This document shows, piece by piece, positions 21,901 through 32,708 of a stretch of DNA of 64,000 nt. The position numbers and the translations under genes are program-made. The notes under the pieces were generated by a model. It did no database searches. It had not been told where the DNA came from and saw only the letters and a list, made by a program, of their open reading frames with translations. The first letter of the stretch is position 1. Every line of letters begins with the position of its first letter. The DNA is taken from assembly GCA_047967505.1 (NCBI GenBank), contig CM106540.1. The stretch is one strand, 5' to 3'. This DNA is from Dipteris shenzhenensis. Its lineage: Eukaryota; Polypodiophyta; Polypodiopsida; Gleicheniales.

Positions 21901-22620
21901 TTTGACATCACAACCAAATCTCCCCAAATACTTCTGCTTTGAAAAGATTTGGCTGCATGGCCAAATCTCCCTAGACCCTTGTGATTAGAAAGAAGCTAGC
22001 AAGATTTGGCCACACAGCCAAATCTCCCTAAACCCTCGTGACTTATAAAAAGCTAGAAAGATTTTGCATCATAGCCAAATCTCCCTAAATCTTAGTGCTT
22101 TGAAAAGATTTGGATGCACAGCCAAATCTCCTTGAACCCTGCTGCTTTGAAAGGATTTGGCCGCACAGCCAAATCTCCATGGACCCTCGTGATTAGAAAG
22201 AAGCTAGCAAGATTTGACCGCACGCAAATCTCCCCAAACCCTAGTGCTTTGAAAAAATTTGGTCACATGGCCAAATCTCCATAGACCCTTGTGATTAGAA
22301 AGAAGCTAGCAAGATTTGGCCACACGGCCAAATATCCCTAAACCCAAGTGATTTAAAAGAAGCTAGAAAGATTTGACCGATTTGAAAGAAGCTAGCAAGA
22401 ATTGGTTGCACAGCCAAATCTCTCCGAACCCTAATGCTTTAAAAGAAGCCCACAAGGCCAAATCTCCCCAAACTTTGGTGCTTTGAAAGAAGCCCATATG
22501 ATTTGGCCACACATCCAAACCTCCCCTTCCAGTGCTTTTAAAAGAATCCCATAAGATTTGGCCGCACGGCCAAATCTCCCGTGCGGCCAAATCTCCCTAG
22601 AATCTAGTGCTTTCTCAAAT
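18950..22620. mobile_element. Foldback-like element with GATTTGGCC palindrome arrays
   Basis: Arrays at 18955-19735 and 21530-22620 consist of about 55-60-bp units: a palindrome of the form AAGATTTGGCCNNNNGGCCAAATCTT followed by CCTAGACCCTGGTGCTTTG and AAAGAAGC. Orientation flips near 19440, so 19440-19860 and 21320-21700 are inverted relative to each other. This includes AT-rich inner segments (AAATTCAAAATTC versus GAATTTTGAATTT) and a matched CCTACTTTCAAA / TTTGAAAGTAGG pair at 19843 and 21326. The 1.46-kb interior is flanked by these arms, as in foldback elements. No transposase gene or clear target duplication is seen. Confidence 0.6.
19860..21320. other. Interior of the foldback-like structure, possible captured gene fragment
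   Basis: 19860-20340 shows nothing recognisable. A 13-bp-arm hairpin, CATGCTTTTGGGG / CCCCAAAAGCATG, lies at 20365-20377 and 20392-20404 in T-rich sequence. 20380-21100 is markedly GC-richer. On the reverse strand it reads as plausible protein (20746-20381, with YSYQWMEKMEGH), and upstream in another frame as MMYDYESESVGWMEW. I cannot name it. The composition break suggests a host exon captured by the element. Confidence 0.35.
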
Positions 22621-22674
22621 CTATCTAGTGTCAATTCTAGATTTTATTTCAGATATGTTTATCGATAATGTGTT

Positions 22675-23462
22675 TTGTCTAACATTAAAGATTATAAAGA
22701 TGATAGTTTGTATATTGCTTGGGTTTTTTACAGGAAAGACACAAATGTGAAGAAGATTGAGAAAGTTGTAAGTGGATTTGGAGAAAAAAGCATAGCTTGG
22801 TACTTTGACATATATAGTATTGAGGGAGCACAGTTGACACGAGTTCACTTATTTGTTTTGTTACCTAATAAAAGTGCATACACTTGTGTTGGATCGGTAC
22901 AACAAATCACAGAAGATTTGGTTGGAAAAGAGGGAATGGAATTTATACATAATGTGTCCAAGAGCCAATGGCAATAGGGGTTGCTTTTTTGGATGTAATG
23001 TATGGACCAAGCAGAAGTAGAAATTGGAACAAGGATCTCTTTGAGTGTTTGTTGAAAAGCTTGATGACAATCCCAGTGCAATTCCTTCTTGTGGTGTTCT
23101 TGACCATGGATCATGTATCATGTTTGAAGAATGCATTAAATAAGACATGCGGACAATATAAAATACACTTCGGTTGCCTTAATTTTGAAATTGCAGATAT
23201 ATTTGTCACTGGGTCTATGGATGGCTTAATTGCCTGTGTACTGGTAAGCAAGGAAAAGCATTTCAATGATATTGAGCACTATACCAATGCACAATGTAAG
23301 GCATCAATATATGTTGCAGATGAAAAATATGAAAAATCAAGTGGTGCAGAAGAATCAGGTGACGAGGATGATGATGATGAATTTGACATTGAATTGGTCC
23401 TTGAAAAGAAAACGTTCAAGTATCATGAAAGACATCATCATGGGTTTTTGTCGAGAAGGTGA
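22675..23462 (+). CDS. Unrecognised two-frame gene fragment with acidic tail
   Basis: Frame one (22675-22977) contains YIAWVFYRKDTNVKKIEKVV and QLTRVHLFVLLPNKSAYTC and ends KSQWQ. A TTTTTTACAG just before AAAGAC at 22731 could be a 3' splice site. Frame two (22968-23462) overlaps it by ten bases and continues with WNKDLFECLLKSLM, CLNFEIADIFVTGSMDG and a tail SGDEDDDDEFDIELV. The two frames probably belong to one protein split by a frameshift near 22970. No domain is recognised, and nothing shows whether it is host- or transposon-derived. Confidence 0.35.
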
Positions 23463-23569
23463 GTATCAGGGATGTTTTTATCGAAGCTATGCTTATATAT
23501 TAATATCAAATCTTGGTGAAATTTTCAAGATTTTTTTTTTGTTTCACAATATTAGTAGAATGTAGTACT

Positions 23570-24858
23570 TTTATATATATATTATTTGGAATTTGGAGGA
23601 AAATTTTGTAAATCCTGGCGAAACTTTAAATTGAATTGCATAAAAGTTTCAAATTCTGGCGAATGTTTCAAACATTTATTTTTCTTAGGGCATACAAACT
23701 TTCAATGCCAATATAAAAGTTTAGCTTCTTAACGAAACTAACTTGAAAAAATCATCCATGGTGAGTATGTATTGGACTTGTTCTCTGAGGGGCTTGCTGC
23801 AATAGAGTCTCTTTCTTGTAAGAGGCATATTGCTTCAGTTGTTGAGACTTAAGAGGAGTTGGCAAAGGTTAAAAATGTATGTTGCATGTATGCTTACAGT
23901 AATCATGAAATTCGACAATGGGTTGGCTTGTAAGAACCAATATTGGCAATAGAGGGGGTACAAAAGAAGATGATACAATTGAAGGTGGAGGGGATAAAGA
24001 AATTGATACCATACCATGACAAAAAGAGCTTCAACCCTTCAATGAAGAGCAGCGTGAGCATTTACAAAAACATGCTTCAAAGTTTTGGGAAACAGAAGAG
24101 GAAGCAACAAGTCCTTGAAATTGTCCTTTTATATGGTGTTCGTGTTTTCCATATGTTATCTTGCTATATTCTCCATAAGATGTATTAATTTTGTTCCAAA
24201 GATCTTTTAATATTACTTGGAAAGTTCTTCTATCTCATTGCCATAATTCAAACATTCATATGTATTCTTGAATATGTTTAATTTTCTATATTTCATGAAA
24301 AGATGTGTTTGCATGTTGTAATACCTTGGGAGTGTGATACACATCCAAATTTATATATGAGTTCATAAATGTTAAAAAATGTGTTGAGTCTTGATCGTGA
24401 TGAATGAATTAGTGTAAATTGTTGTTTCTATCCTTATTCACTTCATATGAATGCTCAAATATGTTTTGGCCACTTGGCCAAATCTTTTCTTAGTGGGAAC
24501 ACTCGGGCAATGCTAGATAATGTTGGACTCCACTCTATCTATCACACAAAGGTTTTTGGCATTGTAAGGATATATAGTTTTGGGGATTAAAATAACTTGA
24601 AAGGGTATAGATTCAACAACTTTAGGAGGTATACTAAGCATATGAACATGAATGCTTTCTTTTTTTTAGTAATCCAATTTTGTTTTGAAAAAGAAAAACA
24701 TGAATGCTTTCACACACACAAATTGCATTGAGAGCACACAACCTAAAGTTTGACAATTTGGTTTTCCATCTCAATCTTCAATTTGTTTCTACTTATGAAT
24801 TTCATTTCCTTGTTTATCAACGTATCTTGGCCATCTCAATTTCACATCGCTAGAAGCA
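23570..24858. other. AT-rich stretch without a recognised gene
   Basis: There are only short frames (for example 23943-24188, starting MAIEGVQKKMIQLKV). A lone TTTTGGCCACTTGGCCAAATC at about 24462-24485 is a stray copy of the foldback palindrome, 1.8 kb outside the main arrays. Otherwise nothing is identifiable. Confidence 0.5.
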
Positions 24859-25433
24859 TTGCCTGTACATGTGACACCTGATCCAATCATTCGTTATGTG
24901 CCTAATTTGAACATGAGCATGCAAGTTCCAAGCTCAACATGGTTGATTGAAAATGTTGAGGATGCAATGTCTGGAGTTAATGTTCCATTGACAAATGTGG
25001 ATACAAGCTTAGAAGGTAAAGGAGAAGATGCAATGTCATTGTATGAAGCCAAGGTGCAGGAAGAAATCTTAGAAGGTAAAGGAGAAGACATAATGTCACC
25101 CTCAAAAATAATGTCAAAAGAGATGATAACAAAAATAAGACTAGCAGTGATAATAGATTTGAAAGGGTTATTGCTTGAGCGTTGTTTTTTGAAGTCAAAC
25201 AAACATATGAGCTTGCACAATGGGAAGCATTGGCTTGTTCTCTATCCTGGGTGTTTAGAGTTTCTACAATGGTTGCTCGATCACTGCCATGTTGGCATTT
25301 GGTCCACTGGAGGAGAAAAGGGCACGGTGCACACAGTCATCCCCAAGCATACAAGAGAAGAGGGCAAACAAGGAAGAGAAGAAAGAGAAGCAGCTTTAAA
25401 GAAGGACAACAAGCTTCCATACCTCTATCCAAG
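24859..25433 (+). CDS. FCP1/NIF-like phosphatase-domain exon (fragment)
   Basis: The N-terminal half contains an internal direct repeat (LEGKGEDAMS and LEGKGEDIMS, about 60 bp apart). From about residue 95 it reads KIRLAVIIDLKGLLLERC, then LYPGCLEFLQWLLDHCHVGIWSTG, which matches the order of the HAD-type FCP1/NLI-interacting-factor domain: a D-x-x-G box followed by the VxPGxxEFL and VGIWS strands. The usual DLDGT/DLNG is DLKG here. The exon ends at a good donor, CCAAGGTAAGT (25434). Later motifs of the domain are not found downstream, so this is a fragment. Such fragments are common passengers in plant repeats. Confidence 0.5.
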
Positions 25434-25499
25434 GTAAGTCTCTTGGTGGTTGGTCTTCTTTAGAAGTTGCTCTCTTTGGATTTGTCCTTTGTCGTATGC

Positions 25500-25918
25500 A
25501 GGGAAGGGATGTTTTTGGTACTAGTGTTGTTCTTTTTGGGGTCGAATGCATGTCCTTTTCAACTTCTTTTTAAAAGGTGTCTATTGGAGCGCATCTATAG
25601 ACACACCAAACAACGTGTCTAATTTTTGGAAAAACAGACAGCCGCACCTGTAGACGCACTATTAGATGCATCTATAGACATGCTACTATAGTTTTTCCTA
25701 TGTGTTCTTCCCTTTCCCCTTCCCCTTCCCCTTCCCCTTTCTTTTCCTTCTCTTTCCCTTCCCCTTTCCCTTCCCCTTCCCCTTCTCTTTCCCTTAAGCA
25801 TTCGTGAGGAAATAAGGGACTGCATGAATGATGGAAATAAGTGATTGCATGAGGGTGGGTCCAAGAAAGAGAAAAATTGGACTGAAGCATGAAGACGGGA
25901 TAAAGAAAGAGGGCATGC
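25500..25918. repeat. Short CATCTATAGACAC repeats and CCTT-rich microsatellite
   Basis: 25580-25690 has GCATCTATAGACACACC, CACCTGTAGACGCAC and GCATCTATAGACATGC steps, similar in style to the TCTAATAGCACCTCTATTAGC steps near 40800. 25690-25800 is (CCCCTT)n. No gene is seen. Confidence 0.6.
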
Positions 25919-26940
25919 ATGATGGAGCATTATTTTTCAGTCTTTTTTCTCCTCTTTGTTCCTCTCTTTTCCCCTCTCCTTTCCTTTATTTTCACCCGAG
26001 CTCTTTCCTCCTCGTTTTTCCTCTCTTTTTCTCTCTTATCTCCTCTATTTTTCTCTCTTTTTTCTCCGGATCCTCTCTTTTTGTCTCTTTTCCTCTCTTA
26101 TCCCCTCTCTTTTTCTCTCTTTTTTCTCATCTCTTTTCCTCTCTTTTCTCTTCTCTTTCCTTCTCTTTTCTCCTCTCCTTTTCTCTCTTATCTCCCCTCT
26201 TTTTCCTCCTCTCTTTTCCTCTATTTTACTCTCTTTTCTCATCTCTTTCCTTCTCTCTTTTGGTTGCAGTTGCTCTACTGACCTCTCTCTTTTATCCTCT
26301 CTTTCCTTCTCTCTTTTCGTCTCTTTTCCTCTCTTTTCTCCTCTCTTTTCTCCTCTTATCTCCTCTCTTTTTCTCTATTTTTAATCCTCTATTTTCTCCT
26401 CTCTTTCTTTCTCTCCTTTTCTCTCTTTTATCTTCACTTTTTCTCTCTTTTTCCTTCTCTCTTTTATTCTCTCTTTTTGTCTCTTTTCCTCTCTTTTTCT
26501 CTCTTATCTCCTCTCTTTCTCTCTCTTTTTTCGACTCCTCTCTTTTCCTCTATTTTCCTATCTTTTCTCCTCTCTTTCCTTCTCTCTTTTTCTCTCTTTT
26601 ATCCTCACTTTTTCTCTTTTCACTTTCTCCCTTTTTCTATCTTTTTGTCTCTTTTTTTCTCTTTTCTCCTCTCCTTTTCTCTCTTATCCCCTCTCTTTTT
26701 CTCTCTTTTTTCTCCTCTCTTTTCCTCTCTTTTCTCCTCTCTTTCGTTCTCTCTTTTTCTCTCTTTTTCTCTTTTCACTTTCTCTCTTTTTCTCTCTTTT
26801 CGTCTCTTTTTCTTTCTTTTCTCCTTTAAATCTCTTTTATCCTATATTTTTCTCTCTTTTTTCTCCTCTCTTTTTACCTCTCTTTTCCTATCTTTTCCTC
26901 TCTTTTCTCCTCTCTTTCCTTCTCTCTTTTTCCCCATGTG
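25919..26940. repeat. 1-kb homopyrimidine tract
   Basis: Almost uninterrupted C/T on this strand, built of (T)CTCTTTTCCTCTC steps; purines are rare. A long frame across it (25828-26829) is a Phe/Ser/Leu low-complexity artefact. Such tracts can adopt triplex (H-DNA) structures. Confidence 0.9.
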
Positions 26941-27549
26941 AAGCTTCAATAGCCTCACATTGAGCAAGCAGATAGAGACTTCTGTCACTCTAATTCAAAG
27001 AATGCAAGAGTCTGTAAATGCTTGCTCAATGTCAAGCTATCACTATATTTTTTCTTTTGCATGATGGAAAGAGGGCGTGCTCGATGGTAATCTTCTTTTC
27101 TTTTCTTTAGTTTATCATGTGGATAGGAAGCTCTTCAGCCTCATGTGATCTTTGGGATGCCATCTTTCGAGTGTTATATAACATTTTGGGGCACCCTCCC
27201 ACTCCTGGGGAGTTATACACATACATGACGGGTACTCTAAACACCCCCCAGGAGTCAGTAGTACAGACTGCAAACCACCCCAATCCCACACCAGCTGATA
27301 TTACCCTAGTGGATTTAAGATAGCCCAATAGGCTTTAGAGCCAAGCCCCTTCTCCGCCTTGTGGTTAAGAGGCCCTTCTACCTTGCAGAGCTACCAGCTT
27401 ACTCTCGTGCAGTCGAGAGTTTCTTCTCTAGCTACAAGTGGTGAGCGTACTCCCGTGTAGTTGAGAGTCGATTCTCTAGCTACGAGTGGCTAGCATACTA
27501 GCTCAACATGATAGGGCAACAGGTGTAGTAGTAGCGAGAGCAGTGGGGG
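26941..27549. other. Intergenic stretch with 48-bp duplication upstream of a transposase-like gene
   Basis: Two adjacent units (27401 and 27449) share CTCTCTAGCTAC and CGTG(C/T)AGT(C/T)GAGAG. A short frame at 27117-27323 contains DLWDAIFRVLYNILGHPP and could be a 5' exon of the following gene, but I cannot support that. Confidence 0.4.
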
Positions 27550-28300
27550 ATGCATGGCACAATGTTTGTGGGGGGTAATGGTGGGGTCGGGGATGATTCA
27601 GATGATGCAGATGTGCCAAACGGTGATAGTACGATCTTGTATGACATCACTCAGACAGGAGGCATCTTGATGTATGCACGAGGAAAGGACATCATGGCCT
27701 TCATGCACTCTTCCATTGCTAACAACTATATAGATTGCTTTATTCACTACAAAGACCAGCTAGAAAAGTTGGCTGATGAGACCCTCGTTGCTATTTGCTC
27801 TAAGTATCCCAATCCCCCTAATGTTCAGTTCATAGATAAATGGGCCAAGTCAAAGCTTGTTATGATACTTGCCAATAAAAGATCTTCGCTTAAGGGGCAG
27901 GCACTAGCCGAGATTTCTAGGAGAGAGGGAGGTCAACCACCAAGGGGCCAACCCCACACTGCTCACAAGTGTGAGTGGAAGAAAGCAATGAAAGCAACGA
28001 AGGCGGACCCTAGTCTGTAACATGTGTAGGCACGAAGGATCCAAATGGAGTAGTATGGAAACATGCATTTTAGAGCATGGGTGTTGAATCATGGGAGGCC
28101 CAATTTGTAAGTGTCGATCTCAAATTATATTGTGTTTATGTGGTTTATTAGGAGGTTGTTTCTTTGTACTAACCCCTTCGCAAATTCATCTTGCAGTTTG
28201 ATATCGTGGGTAGGTACCCTACTCTTGTCAAGACAGCCTACCACCAACACCATCGAAGAGGAGATACATGGAGGCACTTCTATGATGACGGGTTGATTAC
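27550..28300 (+). CDS. Divergent Transposase_24-like (Ptta/En/Spm) gene, probably partial
   Basis: The main frame (27550-28020) carries an acidic N-terminus (GDDSDDADVPNGDS), then YDITQTGGILMYARGKDIM, YPNPPNVQFIDKWAKSKL and ANKRSSLKGQA. These align in order with YQITSTREIIEDKKGKAVM, YPNPPNVEFNDDYMRERM and KHCRSTLRTSI of the CACTA Transposase_24 protein at 2807/45418. After an AAGTG-type donor region near 28110, a possible second exon follows CTTGCAG (about 28196) with FDIVGRYPTLVKTAYHQ. It is a different CACTA lineage from the other copies. No associated TNP2 or terminal repeats were found; it is cut off by the copia-2 LTR at 28313. Confidence 0.65.
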
Positions 28301-28312
28301 TTAGGAGCTGTA

Positions 28313-28953
28313 TGTTAAACTACATGGCATAGCAGAACAGAAACTAAACAAAGAATAGAGAGTACATAGCAAACTGGAGACGAATAAAATTTTCCTTCAA
28401 TACGGATGTAGTATAGATGATGGCTCCGTCCACCTTTGCACTTCCAAAGTGAAGCTTAAATGGCAATCTAGATAGATAGTAGGTGAACAGCTACTAGCTG
28501 GAAGATCTGATCTAATGCAATGGATTGGGAAGGTCGCCTCTTTATAGTTATGAGGGCGGTAGTCGGATCAACGTAGTCGGTGGAGCCGACCAGTCAACTT
28601 AGTCGGTGGAGCCGACCAGTCAACCTAGTTGGTGGAACCGATTAGTCATCCATGGAATATTCAAGGAATATTTCCTATACCTTCACGAGAGCAAGGGGCT
28701 CCCACACAATCAAGAAAATGTGCCTTGTTGTACTACCAACTTACCTACCCTACCTAGCCCATAGGCTAGACTCACATCGATCACCTTTCTACCATCAACG
28801 GTCTCATTGATAGACCTCATCTTATATGCAAGTCAGGATCCATCCAGTGTCTCAAACTCACACATGGCTTCTCCTCATATGGGGTCTTTACAACTTGAGC
28901 ACCTTGGACCACTGGTGGTTACCAGGAGGGCGGGGCATTGAGCATATCTAACA
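28313..28953 (-). repeat. copia-2 3' LTR, 641 bp
   Basis: On the reverse strand it runs TGTTAGATATGCTC to CATGTAGTTTAACA, preceded by the PPT GAGGGGGGG (28954-28962 complement). An internal minisatellite of about 27-bp units containing CCACCGACTANGTTGACTGG has three copies at about 28570-28650. A likely TATA (CTATAAAGAGG on the element strand) lies near 28535. Confidence 0.85.
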
Positions 28954-28989
28954 CCCCCCCTCAATGTCGACCCATAGGTGAACTACCTT

Positions 28990-31950
28990 CTCGAACCAAT
29001 GCCGAGTCTCTGAAGATGACCCTAAAGCTAATCCTTCCTGAGTGTCTTGGTGAATATATCTGCTCCATTTTGCTCTATTGGATAGTAGACCAATTCCACT
29101 ATCCCATCTTTGATCAAATCACACACATAGTGATACTGAATCTGTATTTGTTTTGTGCGCACATGAAACACTAGATTTTTAGCAATGGCCATGCAACTTT
29201 GATTGTCACACGTCAACATAATTGCCTCATCCTATTGCACTCCCATGTGCCATAAGATCCTCCTCAGCCACACTGCTTTACATGTAGCAAAACATGCTGC
29301 CTTATACTCAGCCTTGGTAGAGGACAATGCCACTATTGATTGTTTCTTACTGATCCAAGAGAAGATACCTAAACCTAAATAGAAACAATATCAAAAAACT
29401 GATTTCTTGGAATCGACATCTCTAGCCCAATTTGAGACACAATGACCAGCCAAGGAAGTGCCCGTACCATAGGTGATGCCATAATCAAGAGTGCCCTTCA
29501 CATACCTGAGCACCTGCATCTCTACATTCCAATGATTCTCCTGGGGCTTATTGGAGAACCTACTCAAAACGCCAACATCAAAACGATGTCTAGTCTGGTG
29601 TTGCACATATAGATGAGACTACTGGCCAACTTCTTGTACCCCTTGATGTCTGCTAGTGGTGAGGCATTCTTGATAGATAGCCTCGCATCTACCTCCATAG
29701 GTGTAGCTATCTCCTTGCACTCGAACATACCAAATGCCTTCAAGATCTCCCTTGCATATTTCTACTGAGAGATGAAGATCTTGCATGGATCTTGCCAAAC
29801 TTCAATCCCCAAATAGTAGTGCATCAAGCCTAATTCTATCATCTCAAACTCAGTGTTCAACGCCTTTCTAGTCTACGGGATCATCATAGTCACCTGTAAT
29901 AAGGAGATCATCCACATATAGAACAATAATAGTAGATTTTCCACCTTTCCTATACACATGCAAGTTAGCATCTGAGGCACATCTTTTAAAGTTTAATTTA
30001 TGAAAGAATTTGTCTATATGTTGGTACCATGCTCTTGGGGCCTATTTCAGCCCGTACAATGCCTTCTTTAGCTCTCATACCTTGTTCTCAAAATGGGGGG
30101 CCTCAAACCCTGGTGGTTGAGCCACGTACACCTCCTCCTTGAGGTCACCATTCAAGAATGCTGATTTAACATCCATTTGATAAACTAGCCACTTTTTATG
30201 AGCAGCCACCGATAGTACTGTGTGAATAGTGGTCATTCTGGTAGTTGCAGTGAAAGATTCGTGAAAATAAACACTTCAACATATGAAAATCCTTGTGCAA
30301 CCAATCTAGCTTTGTACTTTTCCAAAGACCCATCGGCCTTGTACTTTACCTTCCAAACCGACTTGGTGCCAATAATTCTTCTGTTAGGTGGCTGATCTAC
30401 GATCTACCAACTCGCAAGTTTCATTCTTCATGATGTTGTCATATTCTACTTGCATAGCATTTTTCGAATTTCGGTCTACAAGTGCTTCCTCCAAACTCGC
30501 TGGCTCCTTTACTTCTGCAATAATCTCAGGCATCAAGGAGATATTGAATATATGAGTAGAAGCCCTCCTTTGCTCCTCGATTCTATGAGACCCGCCTTCA
30601 TCCATCTGCATGCTGCTCAACATACATAGGCATCTAGTTATCATGGTCGTAGAGCTACCTTACCCATCGTGGCAATGGATTTTTCGGTGGTGTAACAATA
30701 GGTTGGTGACTTATACCTTCATCATCTGATATTTCCTCCTCTTTTATAGCTCTTGGTGACTTACACCTTCATCATCTAAGGTGAGAGACATATGGCTTGT
30801 TACCACTATAAGCCTCATGTCATGTTTTACCTTTGAGTGCCTTTGTATAGCTGCTACGATTAAGGATGTAAACCACAGTAGTGACAGCCTTAGCCCAAAA
30901 ATGGTTTGGCAGTCTAGCACCTTTCAACATACACCTCCCCATCTCCAGAATTCAACAATAGAATTTTGTTGAGGCGTATGTGATGTCATCATTTGTCACT
31001 TGATCGCTTTGCTCTTGCAAAAATCTACAAACTCTATAGAAACAAACTCACGACCACCATTCCATCTAATTTTCTTCACTTTTCTTCCTGTTTCATTTTC
31101 AACAAGTTGTAGTCATTCTTTCAATTTACCAAAAGCTTAAGCCTTTTCGCACAGAAAGTACACCCACATCTTCCTGGTATATTTGTTCGATGATCAATAA
31201 AAAATAGGAAGATCCCCCCAAGGCCTTTGTAGGCATCTCGCCACACAAGTCAACATGCACCAACTCTAGAGGAGTGTTTGCTCTATTCTTGGTTTCTTGT
31301 GGGAATCCCTTTCTCTATTGCTTGCCCATCATGCAAGCTTCACACAGTTCTTTGATTTCTGCTACTGTAGGTAAGTGAGCAACCATACCTTGCTTTGCAT
31401 CTCCTTTAGCAATGAAAATCTAATGTGGCCAAATATTTCGTGCCAAAGTCTGCTTGTGCCCACTCCAACAGTGGCTATAAGAGCAATTAGCTCATACAAG
31501 TTGTTCCTCCTTACTCCTGTGCCAACAAGATTGCCAACACTATCCAAAATTTTTGCTTCTGTCTTGTTGAACCTCACCTCATGGTCAAGGTCAGTTATGG
31601 AAGCAATTGATAGCAAATTTCTCTTGATTTATGGAACATACAGCACATTAGATAGTTTCTTAAATGGAGAAACAAATGGAACCGTACCTATACCCTCAAC
31701 ATGGCATTTTGCATTATTTCCAACCATCATAGTGATGGGTTCCTATAGAGGCTGCATGGAACAGTATAGACCCTTCTTGCAGGTCATGTGATAGGAGGCA
31801 CCACTATCCAACACCCATGAATCAGTGGTTAAAGCTTCTTGAAGCTTCTTCCTCAATGGCCAGAAATAGATCCAACTCTATTTCTGTTGTGTTTGATGTC
31901 TCTTTCCCCTTATTTGTCTTCTTTAGGGTACCATTCTTTTCATCTGCTTT
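28990..31950 (-). pseudogene. copia-2 pol remnant (integrase, RT, RNase H)
   Basis: Read leftward: integrase with a zinc-binding-region remnant (31616-31362, GTSRLWHEIFGHIRFSLLKEM) and a core whose RSDGGGEF-type box now reads RWNGGREF near 31075, so the catalytic Asp is lost. Then the RT N-terminal part (30644-30384, PASLEEALVDRNSKNAMQVEY), an RT body broken by stops, and RNase H pieces (29606-29391 and 29219-29028, CDNQSCMAIAKNLVFHVRTK). Stops and frameshifts throughout rule out a functional product. Confidence 0.88.
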
Positions 31951-32708
31951 CTTGACCTAGCAATTTGCAATCACATGGCCCTTGTTCTTGCAGTAGAAGC
32001 ACTCTCCCTGAAACTTCTTCTTGCTACCCTTCTCCTTTTTGTCACCACTAGTAGAGGACTCACCTTTGGTGGACGAACCACCTTTGCCTTTCGCAGTGGC
32101 AGAGAACGCAGCATCCCCATTGCCATCTCCATCTTGAGCTTTAAGCCTCAATTCCTCCTCCATAAGTAAAGCACAGAACTCCTCAAATGTCAATGGTTGG
32201 GGTCTCACCTGAGTGTTAAGCACTGTTACCAGTCCATCAAACCTTGGTGGACATATTCGGAGACATCGCTGAGCTAGCTCTTTGCTAGTCTTTTATATCA
32301 CAACACCAGCCATCTGGTCATGTAGATTTTTGATTCGTATGAATGCCTCCGCTGTCTCTCCTTCATTAAACTTCTCATCTGCGAGCTGATTTTGCAGGTT
32401 CTGGATCCTTGTCTGATTCCACATCTCATACTGAGTCTTCAATATGTTCTAGGCCACAAATGCCTTAGATGTATGTTGAATCAAGGTCAAAAGACTATCA
32501 ATAGTACTTGTAATCTAGGCACACAAAGCATCTGTGTTCCTGCACTTCCAAGCTCATAGAAGGTCGGCATTAGGAGGTATCATTCTCCCTAGATTTGCTG
32601 GGTTAGGGGTTTCTTCTGGTTCTGGGTCAGTCCCCAGTACTGTCTCCAGAAGCTCATACGAATCCAGAATAGCAGTAATTTTAAAATTCCACAGAGCGTG
32701 GGACATTG
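31950..32708 (-). pseudogene. copia-2 gag remnant with CCHC zinc knuckle
   Basis: A UBN2-type gag body is broken by stops (KITAILDSYELLE near 32680, NEGETAEAFIRIKNL near 32350). The 32223-31957 frame carries LTFEEFCALLMEEELRLK, a Gly/Ser/Lys linker and the nucleic-acid-binding knuckle CFYCKNKGHVIANC (C-x2-C-x4-H-x4-C, all four ligands present). The preceding N-terminus is missing at the element's break. Confidence 0.85.

Larger units (their letters stand above)
28313..32708 (-). mobile_element. 5'-truncated Ty1/copia element (copia-2)
   Basis: A reverse-strand element with 3' LTR (28313-28953), purine tract, pol and most of gag. The right (5') end breaks inside the gag N-terminus near 32708, where similarity to copia-3 stops, so the 5' LTR and PBS are lost. 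It belongs to the same family as copia-3 at 36058-40289 but lies in the opposite orientation. Confidence 0.88.

Noticed and set aside
25828-26829. 333-codon Phe/Ser/Leu frame
   Set aside because: It is the translation of the homopyrimidine tract, and alternative frames are equally open.
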